Source: Raskinella chloraquaticus (SeqCode) (GTDB lineage: Bacteria; Pseudomonadota; Alphaproteobacteria; Rhizobiales; UBA4765). From it: a stretch of DNA of 64,000 nucleotides. The notes under the pieces are model-generated. The model was not told the origin of the DNA. It was given only the letters and a program-made list of their open reading frames with translations, and did no database searches. The position numbers and the translations under genes are program-made. Below are positions 50,642 through 57,947 of this stretch, one piece after another (the stretch's first letter is position 1; each line of letters starts with the position of its first letter). Where the stretch lies: contig DEZK01000036.1 in NCBI GenBank assembly GCA_002365175.1, positions 104,001 through 168,000 on the forward strand, read 5' to 3'.

Positions 50642-51325
50642 ATGAGGCATAAAGGATCGATGGCTGCTCTTGTGCTGGCGGGATTGGTCGTGACCGGCTG
50701 CAGCGCCTTTCAGGGTGCAGATATATCGCAAAATACGCCCGTCGCTCAGGTTGAGCAAACGAAGCTCGCGCCTCTCCCCGCCGTCGCGCCGGGCGCGGCC
50801 GGGCAGGCCGTGAGCACATCGCCGCCAAGGTCTGACATCTTAACGTCATCATCGAACCGCCCGAGCATCCCGCCGATTGCTGTGCTGCCCGCCCCGCCCG
50901 CTGACCAGACGGGCGTCGCCCTTCTGCCTCCCGCTTCTCCCGGCCGTCCGCTTGCGACATTGCCGCCGCCGCGCGCGCCCGGGTCGCTGGCGGGAGCGGC
51001 GATTGCAACAGCGCCAGCAGCGGGACCGGCCTTTACACCGCAAACACCACGGTTTCTCTCAGGCGATTGGCGCGTTGGCGAGCCAGGCGTGCCGACGCCC
51101 TGCCGCCTCATTCTCTCCTCGTCGGGCGTCGCCGGAGTCCTGGATGCAACGACGCAAGGATGCGCCTCGGTTGAATTGTCGCGGACAGCCGCCTGGCAGT
51201 CGCGGGGCGAGGACATTGTGTTGCTGGATCAGCGTGCCTCACCCATCGTTCTCTTCCGACCGGTCGGGGCTAACCGTTATGAAGGGCTCGGGCTGGTTGG
51301 CGCAACCTTCGTGCTGTCACGCTAG
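50642..51325 (+). CDS. AprI/Inh-type lipoprotein
   Basis: A 227-residue lipoprotein. The lipobox LVVTGC places the modified Cys at residue 20. Residues 30-135 are Pro/Ala/Ser-rich and probably span the periplasm. Residues 135-227 resemble the AprI/Inh metalloprotease-inhibitor barrel: LSGDWRVGE opens it, two Cys lie in PTPCRLIL and TQGCASVEL, and it closes YEGLGLVGATFVLSR. Relatives such as Brucella Omp19 inhibit proteases. No protease gene adjoins it. ATG 50642 has GAGG six bases upstream; earlier start codons are less likely. Confidence 0.75.
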   Translation: MRHKGSMAALVLAGLVVTGCSAFQGADISQNTPVAQVEQTKLAPLPAVAPGAAGQAVSTSPPRSDILTSSSNRPSIPPIAVLPAPPADQTGVALLPPASPGRPLATLPPPRAPGSLAGAAIATAPAAGPAFTPQTPRFLSGDWRVGEPGVPTPCRLILSSSGVAGVLDATTQGCASVELSRTAAWQSRGEDIVLLDQRASPIVLFRPVGANRYEGLGLVGATFVLSR

Positions 51326-51356
51326 AGCAAAGGGTCTTTACTCGGACAGGCACTCT

Positions 51357-51425
51357 GCGCTCAATCGGATTGTTGTCGCATGCTGTTATCGAAAAACCGG
51401 TTTCCACTTTTTAGCAGCCTGCTCT
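51357..51425. repeat. Rhizobiales-type palindromic intergenic element
   Basis: The stretch contains GCGCTCAATCGGATTGTTGT, GCATGCTGTTATCG and AAAACCGGTTTCCACTTTT. This combination is the signature of the palindromic repeats scattered between genes in Rhizobiales genomes. It lies between the AprI-like gene and zapE. A second, related element is at 62652-62694. Confidence 0.5.
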
Positions 51426-51536
51426 GGGAGCGGGTAATTCCTGCCTTGTCGCTGAGGGTCCGGTTCTGTAACGCTCTGGCGCTATGACGCGGGGGCTTGC
51501 CATTTTCATCATGACAGACGGGGCGTTGCTCAGCTC

Positions 51537-52688
51537 ATGAGCGTGCGCGAGCGATATGACGCACTGGTTGATGCGGGCAGCATCGAGCGGGATGGGGCTC
51601 AATTGCTGGCGGTTGACCGGCTTGACCATCTGGCCTCCATCCTCCCCGATGTCATGGTTGCGTCGAAAAGCGGAGCGCTGGGGTGGCTGTTTAACAAATC
51701 GTCCAGCGCGCCACCGCCCCGTGGTCTTTACATTTACGGCGATGTCGGTCGCGGCAAGACGATGCTGATGGACCTGTTCTATTCAGCGCTCGCGGTTCCG
51801 CGCAAAAGGCGGGTTCATTTTCACGCCTTCATGGCAGATGTTCATGAGCGCATCCACTCGGTCCGGCAAGCGGTCAAACGAGGCGACAGCCAGGCGGAGG
51901 ACCCGATATCGCCGGTCGCGCGCGCGCTTGCCGATGAGGCTCGTGTGCTGTGTTTTGACGAGTTTTCGGTGACCGATATCGCCGATGCCATGGTGCTTGG
52001 CCGGCTGTTCGAGCGACTGTTTGGTCACGGCGTCGTGGTGGTCGCAACCTCGAACGTGCCGCCGAGCGAGCTCTACAAGGACGGGTTGCAGCGCCAGAAT
52101 GTCATGCCGTTCATCGCGCTCTTGAACCAGCGGATGAATGTCATCGAACTTGCCGCGCGCACCGATTTCAGGCTGGAGAAACTGCAGGAGCGGCCGTCCT
52201 ATTATGTGCCACTTGATGCGCGAACAGCGCGCGAGATGGATGAAGTGTGGGCGCGCCTGTCAAGCGGCATTGAATTGCCCAGGCGTCTCGCCGTTTCCGG
52301 GCGTGAATTGAGCGCGCCGCGGACAGCGCTCGGCTCGGCGCGCTTCACCTTCAGCGATATCTGCGAAAAGCCGCTTGGCCCATCCGATTATCTTGCGGTG
52401 GCGCGCACCTTTCATACCCTGGTGATCGACGGCATTCCGCGTATGAATTTCGAGCATCGTAATCCGGCGAAGCGATTCATCACGCTGATTGATGCCATAT
52501 ATGATCATGGTACCAAGCTCATCGCCTCAGCCGAAGCCGAACCGTTTCAACTGTTTTACGGCGAAGTCGGTAATGAGGCTTTTGAGTTCCGCCGTACCGC
52601 CTCGCGCCTGATCGAGATGCGCTCGACGTCTTACCTGTCGCGGCCGCACGAGACGCGCGGCGGCGCGTTTGTGCCGATCGAGACCTGA
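51537..52688 (+). CDS. zapE: Cell division protein ZapE (AFG1-type ATPase)
   Basis: A 383-residue AAA+ ATPase. Walker A GDVGRGKT covers residues 68-75, Walker B is VLCFDEFSVTDIAD, and the conserved RVHFHAFMADVH and ATSNVPPSELYKDGLQR stretches identify the AFG1/ZapE family. It modulates the Z-ring in E. coli. In alphaproteobacteria the gene stands upstream of mdh, as it does here. It is probably cytoplasmic and membrane-proximal. Confidence 0.92.
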   Translation: MSVRERYDALVDAGSIERDGAQLLAVDRLDHLASILPDVMVASKSGALGWLFNKSSSAPPPRGLYIYGDVGRGKTMLMDLFYSALAVPRKRRVHFHAFMADVHERIHSVRQAVKRGDSQAEDPISPVARALADEARVLCFDEFSVTDIADAMVLGRLFERLFGHGVVVVATSNVPPSELYKDGLQRQNVMPFIALLNQRMNVIELAARTDFRLEKLQERPSYYVPLDARTAREMDEVWARLSSGIELPRRLAVSGRELSAPRTALGSARFTFSDICEKPLGPSDYLAVARTFHTLVIDGIPRMNFEHRNPAKRFITLIDAIYDHGTKLIASAEAEPFQLFYGEVGNEAFEFRRTASRLIEMRSTSYLSRPHETRGGAFVPIET

Positions 52689-52842
52689 GACGAGCCCTGA
52701 CACCCCGACATGGGTAGAAAAACCAGGGCGCCGATAATTTGTTTGTCTCGCCGGGCGACAGGCGTCATGACGTCACGCGCACGGCTTTTCCTGATGTGCG
52801 GCGACCAGAGCGTCAGCGCCCCTGCGACAGAGGTTGGTTTTC

Positions 52843-53622
52843 ATGACAATTCAAGCTGATGAGCCCGATGATAAACCCGAGACTGACACGATGCCGGGCG
52901 TCGCGAAAGCGAAGCTCGAACGGCCGCGCTGCCTTGTCACAGGCTATGAAACGAAGCGGCGCAAGACGGTGCGGCTTGATGCGCTGCGCCCGTCGCTTGC
53001 CGAGTTGATCCGCGACGATTTTCCCGAGGCTGCGGGCGATGCGGTCATCAGCCGGCAGGCGCTGGCGGGATATCGCAATCGCTACATCACGGAATTGCTG
53101 ACGCGGGAGCGCGGTGAATTATCGACGCTGGAGCAGGACGTCATCAAGAGCCTCCAGACCCATGAAACGCTGGCGGAGAACACCGACGAGGAATTTACCG
53201 AACATCGCACCATCGGCGAGGTGCTTGCCGATTATGTCGCCAGTTTTGGCGGCAGCTGGACGTTTATTCTCTCGTTCTTTTCCTTTTTGATCGTATGGAT
53301 GATCATCAATATCATCATAGGTACGGCGAATTCCTTCGACCCCTATCCGTTTATTCTTCTCAATCTTGTTTTGTCCTGCCTTGCCGCTATCCAGGCGCCG
53401 ATCATCATGATGAGCCAGAAGCGCCAGGAAGCCAAGGACCGGTTGCGCTCGGAAAACGATTATCGGGTCAATCTCAAATCGGAGCTCGAAATCCGTCATC
53501 TTCATGAAAAGATTGACCATCTGATGAACCGGCAGTGGGAGCGGCTTGCCGAGATCCAGCAAATCCAGATCGAGATCATGAGTGATCTGGCCGAGCGCTC
53601 GGGAAGGCTGAGAAAAACGTGA
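52843..53622 (+). CDS. DUF1003 family membrane protein
   Basis: A 259-residue protein. The N-terminal 130 residues are charged. Two transmembrane helices follow (about residues 140-160 and 170-190), with the DUF1003 motif ADYVASFGGSWTFILSFFSF and APIIMMSQKRQEAKDRLRSENDY. The C-terminus is a long coiled coil. ATG 52843 has AGAGG upstream. The function of the family is unknown. It stands between zapE and mdh. Confidence 0.85.
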   Translation: MTIQADEPDDKPETDTMPGVAKAKLERPRCLVTGYETKRRKTVRLDALRPSLAELIRDDFPEAAGDAVISRQALAGYRNRYITELLTRERGELSTLEQDVIKSLQTHETLAENTDEEFTEHRTIGEVLADYVASFGGSWTFILSFFSFLIVWMIINIIIGTANSFDPYPFILLNLVLSCLAAIQAPIIMMSQKRQEAKDRLRSENDYRVNLKSELEIRHLHEKIDHLMNRQWERLAEIQQIQIEIMSDLAERSGRLRKT

Positions 53623-53760
53623 TAGATGCAGGTGTATTTGCGGCTTGCCGGGGAATATAACTGACTTGCGCGCGTGCCAGCTAAGGGTTAAGCGACACAG
53701 AGAATGCAAAGGGCGCAGCCTTTTACGCCAAAGCGCGCCGGAGATATGAGGAGCATTGCG

Positions 53761-54726
53761 ATGGCGCGTAAGAAAATTGCACTTATCGGCTCGGGCCAGA
53801 TTGGCGGTACGCTCGCCCACCTCATCGGTCTCAAGGAGCTTGGCGATGTGGTGATGTTCGACATCGCCGAGGGTATTCCGCAGGGAAAAGGCCTCGACCT
53901 GGCCGAATCATCGCCTGTTGATGGCTTCGATGCGCGCTATTCCGGTACACAGGATTACAAGGATATCGCCGGGGCCGATGTGATCATCGTCACCGCCGGT
54001 GTGCCGCGCAAGCCGGGCATGAGCCGCGATGATCTTGTCAGCATCAATCTCAAGGTGATGGAAGCGGTGGGCAACGGCATCAAGACCTACGCGCCGAAGG
54101 CCTTTGTTATCTGCATCACCAACCCGCTGGATGCGATGGTGTGGGCACTGCAGAAGTTTTCGGGGCTGAAGCCCAACAAGATCGTTGGCATGGCGGGCGT
54201 GCTTGATTCGGCGCGGTTCCGCTACTTCCTTGCCGAGGAATTCCAGGTATCGGTCGAGGATGTCACCGCCTTCGTGCTCGGTGGTCACGGCGATGACATG
54301 GTCCCGCTGGTGCGCTACTCAACGGTTGCCGGTATCCCGCTGCCTGATCTCATCAAGTTGCGCTGGATAACGCAGGAGCGCCTTGATGCGATCGTCGAGC
54401 GCACACGCAAGGGCGGTGGCGAGATCGTTAATCTCCTCAAGACGGGCTCGGCGTTCTACGCGCCCGCAGCATCAGCGATTGCGATGGCGGAGAGCTATCT
54501 CAAGGACAAGAAGCGGGTTCTGCCATGCGCGGCCTATCTCAAGGGCCAGTTCGGCGTGCGCGACATGTTCGTGGGCGTGCCGGTGGTGATCGGTGCCAAG
54601 GGGGTTGAGCGCGTCATCAAGATCCGCCTGAAGAAGGATGAGCAGGAGATGTTCGCCAAATCGGTTGCGTCCGTCACCAGCCTCATCGATGCCTGCAAGA
54701 CCGTCAATCCGGCCCTCAAGAGCTAA
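53761..54726 (+). CDS. mdh: Malate dehydrogenase
   Basis: A 321-residue LDH-like malate dehydrogenase of the alphaproteobacterial type. The NAD motif is GSGQIGGTLAHL, substrate-binding Arg residues are in VPRKPGMSRDDL, and the catalytic His176 lies in GGHGDDMVPL. It oxidises malate to oxaloacetate in the TCA cycle. ATG 53761 follows GAGGAG by seven bases. It leads the mdh - sucCD - sucAB - lpdA run. Confidence 0.95.
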   Translation: MARKKIALIGSGQIGGTLAHLIGLKELGDVVMFDIAEGIPQGKGLDLAESSPVDGFDARYSGTQDYKDIAGADVIIVTAGVPRKPGMSRDDLVSINLKVMEAVGNGIKTYAPKAFVICITNPLDAMVWALQKFSGLKPNKIVGMAGVLDSARFRYFLAEEFQVSVEDVTAFVLGGHGDDMVPLVRYSTVAGIPLPDLIKLRWITQERLDAIVERTRKGGGEIVNLLKTGSAFYAPAASAIAMAESYLKDKKRVLPCAAYLKGQFGVRDMFVGVPVVIGAKGVERVIKIRLKKDEQEMFAKSVASVTSLIDACKTVNPALKS

Positions 54727-54826
54727 TAGATGCAATTGTGAGGCTGACAGCGGGATGTCCTGATCGCAAGGCACTCCTCTTCTCCCTTCCTTCCGCCAAA
54801 GCGATTTCCAGACGAGGAAACACTCT

Positions 54827-56023
54827 ATGAATCTTCATGAGCATCAGGCCAAGGACATCCTGCGCCGCTTCGGCGTGCCCCTGTCCAAGGGTGTCGTGGC
54901 GTTCACGGCCGATGAGGCGCTTCTGGCCGCCAAGGAATTGCCTGGACCTGTTTATGTCGTCAAAACGCAAATTCATGCGGGTGGGCGGGGAAAAGGCAAG
55001 TTCAAGGAATTGCCGGCTGATGCCAAAGGTGGCGTCCGCCTTGCCAAGAGCCCTGAGGAAGTCAGGGCACATGCTGAAGACATGCTTGGCCATACGCTGG
55101 TGACAGTGCAGACCGGACCGGCGGGGCGCGTTGTGCGCCGTCTCTTCATCGAAGAGGGCGCGGATATCGCCAAGGAATTCTACCTCTCCTTCCTGGTTGA
55201 TCGGGTCACGTCGCGGGTGGCGGTGGTGGCCTCGACCGAAGGCGGCATGGATATCGAGAAAGTGGCGCATGATACGCCGGAGCGGATCGCCAATTTCACC
55301 ATCGATCCGGCAACCGGCGTCATGGGCCATCATGGTCGGGCGCTGGTGAGCGCGCTGAAGCTCAGCGGTGATCTTGCCAAGCAGGCGCCGAAGCTTCTGG
55401 AAAATCTCTATCGGGCCTTTCTCGCCAGCGACATGAGCCTGCTCGAGATCAACCCGCTTATCGTCACCAAGGATGGCCGGCTGGTCTGCCTTGATGCCAA
55501 AGTGTCGCTCGATGATAACGCGCTTTACCGTCATCCCGATCTGCTGGCGCTGCGTGATATCACGGAAGAGGACGACAAGGAGATCGAAGCCTCCAAATAT
55601 GACCTCAACTACATCGCGCTTGATGGCACGATTGGCTGTCTGGTCAACGGTGCCGGGCTTGCCATGGCGACGATGGATATCATCAAGCTCTACGGCGAAC
55701 AGCCGGCAAACTTTCTGGATGTCGGTGGTGGAGCCACGAAGGAAAAAGTAACGGCCGCCTTCAAGATCATCACCACGGACCCCAATGTGAAGGGTATCCT
55801 GGTCAATATTTTCGGCGGCATCATGAAGTGTGACATCATCGCTGCCGGTGTCATTGCGGCTGTTCAGGAAATCGGCCTCAAAGTGCCGCTCGTCGTTCGC
55901 CTCGAGGGCACGAATGTCGAGCTTGGCAAGCAGATCATCCGTGATTCAGGCCTCAACGTCATTGCCGCGGATGATCTCGACGACGCCGCCAAGAAGATCG
56001 CAGCCGCGGTAAAGGGACACTGA
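54827..56023 (+). CDS. sucC: Succinyl-CoA synthetase beta subunit (ADP-forming)
   Basis: A 398-residue ATP-grasp subunit starting MNLHEHQAKDILRRFGVP, the usual SucC N-terminus. The ATP-grasp domain includes VVKTQIHAGGRGKGKFK, and the C-terminal CoA-ligase domain has LDVGGGATKEKVTAAFKII and GILVNIFGGIMKCDIIA. With SucD it makes succinate and ATP from succinyl-CoA. sucD follows after one base. Confidence 0.96.
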   Translation: MNLHEHQAKDILRRFGVPLSKGVVAFTADEALLAAKELPGPVYVVKTQIHAGGRGKGKFKELPADAKGGVRLAKSPEEVRAHAEDMLGHTLVTVQTGPAGRVVRRLFIEEGADIAKEFYLSFLVDRVTSRVAVVASTEGGMDIEKVAHDTPERIANFTIDPATGVMGHHGRALVSALKLSGDLAKQAPKLLENLYRAFLASDMSLLEINPLIVTKDGRLVCLDAKVSLDDNALYRHPDLLALRDITEEDDKEIEASKYDLNYIALDGTIGCLVNGAGLAMATMDIIKLYGEQPANFLDVGGGATKEKVTAAFKIITTDPNVKGILVNIFGGIMKCDIIAAGVIAAVQEIGLKVPLVVRLEGTNVELGKQIIRDSGLNVIAADDLDDAAKKIAAAVKGH

Positions 56024-56024
56024 G

Positions 56025-56915
56025 ATGGCCATTCTGATCGACAGGAACACCAAGGTCATCTGCCAGGGCCTCACCGGCTCGCAAGGCACCTTCCATACCC
56101 AGCAGGCCATTGCCTATGGCACCAAGATGGTGGGCGGGGTTACGCCTGGCAAGGGCGGGCAGATGCATGCCGAGACCAATCTGCCGGTCTTCAACAGCGT
56201 TCTTGAGGCGCGGACAAAAACGGGCGCGGACGCTTCTGTCGTCTATGTCCCGCCGCCATTCGCGGCGGATGCCATCTGCGAGGCGATCGATGCGGAGATG
56301 CCGCTCGTCATCTGCATCACCGAGGGCATTCCGGTCATCGACATGGTGCGTGTGAAGCGGGCGCTGGTTGGCTCGAAGACGAGGCTGATCGGCCCCAATT
56401 GTCCAGGCGTGATGACGGCGGGCGAATGCAAGATCGGCATCATGCCGGGCTCGATCTTCAAGCCTGGGTCGGTTGGTATCGTCTCGCGCTCAGGCACGCT
56501 GACCTATGAGGCGGTGTTCCAGACATCGAATGAGGGGCTTGGCCAGACGACGGCGGTTGGCATCGGCGGCGATCCGGTCAAGGGGACCGAATTCATCGAC
56601 ATGCTCGAAATGTTCCTGGCTGACGAGAAGACGAAATCCATCATCATGATCGGTGAAATCGGCGGAGACGCCGAGGAAAAGGCGTCGCAATTTCTTGCCG
56701 ATGAAGCCAGGCGCGGCCGCAAGAAGCCGATGGTTGGCTTCATTGCCGGCGTGACGGCTCCTCCCGGCCGGCGCATGGGTCATGCGGGTGCCATCACGCA
56801 AGGCTCCGCTGGAACGGCTGAAGGCAAGATGGAAGCGATGCGGGCGGCTGGCATCCGCGTCTCGCCATCGCCGGCGCGGCTGGGAACGACATTGACGGAC
56901 GTGCTCAAGGGTTGA
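56025..56915 (+). CDS. sucD: Succinyl-CoA synthetase alpha subunit
   Basis: A 296-residue subunit with the CoA-binding N-terminal fold (QGLTGSQGTFHTQQAI) and the phosphorylated His253 in GRRMGHAGAI. It pairs with SucC. The stop is directly followed by a perfect 20-bp palindrome and then by the methyltransferase gene. Confidence 0.96.
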   Translation: MAILIDRNTKVICQGLTGSQGTFHTQQAIAYGTKMVGGVTPGKGGQMHAETNLPVFNSVLEARTKTGADASVVYVPPPFAADAICEAIDAEMPLVICITEGIPVIDMVRVKRALVGSKTRLIGPNCPGVMTAGECKIGIMPGSIFKPGSVGIVSRSGTLTYEAVFQTSNEGLGQTTAVGIGGDPVKGTEFIDMLEMFLADEKTKSIIMIGEIGGDAEEKASQFLADEARRGRKKPMVGFIAGVTAPPGRRMGHAGAITQGSAGTAEGKMEAMRAAGIRVSPSPARLGTTLTDVLKG

Positions 56916-56935
56916 GCGAACGCTTAAGCGTTCGC
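56916..56935. repeat. Perfect 20-bp palindrome after sucD
   Basis: GCGAACGCTTAAGCGTTCGC equals its own reverse complement and starts on the base after the sucD stop. No T-run follows, so it is not a classic terminator. It could form a hairpin that stabilises the sucCD transcript end or bind a dimeric regulator. Confidence 0.65.
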
Positions 56936-56955
56936 GGCCATACAGGGAAGATTTG

Positions 56956-57792
56956 GTGCAGGCGCGCTCACTTATTGACGGCGTGAAATATATCGCCGTT
57001 GAGATCAAGGAAGCCCGCAAGGCTCTGTCCCGGCGCGTGCATCTGTCGCAATTTCGTGGCGATACGGTTGAATGCCCGCTGTGCCGGACCGGTTTGCGTC
57101 GCTTTCGCCCGGTGTGGAAATCCTATCAGCGCAAGATGAGGGAATACGGGGCGGACTATCCATTTGATCGCCTCGAAACCTTCAACGCCGAGAGCTATAG
57201 CTGCCCCAGTTGCGATGCCTCCGACCGTGAGCGACTCTATCTGATCTATATCCAGAAGAAGATGGCCGCGTGGCCGCCGGGCAAGCCGTTGCGCCTTGTC
57301 GATTTTGCGCCCTCGCGCCCGCTTGAACGGCGCTTGCGCCGGATGCAGGGCCTGGTTTATCGCACGGCTGATCTTTTTCGCGCCGATGTCGATGAACGTG
57401 TCGATATCAGCGACATGCCGGCCTATGCGGATGGCAGCGTCGATGCCTTTATCTGTTCGCATGTGCTTGAACACGTGATCGATGACCGCAAGGCGATGAG
57501 CGAGTTGGCGCGTATTCTGTCGCCTGATGGTTTTGGTATCGTCATGGTGCCGTTGATTCGCGGTGTCGAGGACACCCATGAGGATCCCTCGATCATTGAG
57601 GGCCCGGCGCGGTGGAAGGCGTTTGGCCAGGACGATCACTTGCGCCAGTACGGGCGCCATGATTTCCTCGAGCGTCTGCGTGCCGCCGGCTTGCGGGTTG
57701 ACGCTTTCGACCAAACATATTTCGGAGCTGACGTATTTCACCGCTCTGGTATTTCTCCCAGTTCGGTTCTTTATGCGGTGTCGCGGGCGTGA
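56956..57792 (+). CDS. Zinc-ribbon-containing SAM methyltransferase in the TCA operon
   Basis: A 278-residue protein. Residues 40-90 contain two Cys pairs (ECPLCRTGLRR and YSCPSCDASDRER), a zinc-ribbon-like arrangement. A Methyltransf_11-type domain follows, recognisable from CSHVLEHVIDDRKAMSELARILSPDGFGIVMVP. The first SAM loop reads LVDFAPSRPLE, which departs from the usual GxG glycine pattern. It has no known link to the TCA cycle but sits between sucD and sucA on the same strand. GTG 56956 (GGGAAG upstream) or TTG 56953 is the start. Substrate unknown. Confidence 0.7.
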   Translation: MQARSLIDGVKYIAVEIKEARKALSRRVHLSQFRGDTVECPLCRTGLRRFRPVWKSYQRKMREYGADYPFDRLETFNAESYSCPSCDASDRERLYLIYIQKKMAAWPPGKPLRLVDFAPSRPLERRLRRMQGLVYRTADLFRADVDERVDISDMPAYADGSVDAFICSHVLEHVIDDRKAMSELARILSPDGFGIVMVPLIRGVEDTHEDPSIIEGPARWKAFGQDDHLRQYGRHDFLERLRAAGLRVDAFDQTYFGADVFHRSGISPSSVLYAVSRA

Positions 57793-57947
57793 GGCCGTGC
57801 TTCAGGGTGGCTGCGTAAATTCGCTCGCTATCGGGCATGTGACGTATGATATGCTGGAGTGAAATGCGTTAGAACTAATGGCGAAATCGCTCGATGCGTC
57901 GAGCCTTGATGGGACTGGCGGTGCGCGAAAGGCCGCTTGCGGAAATC

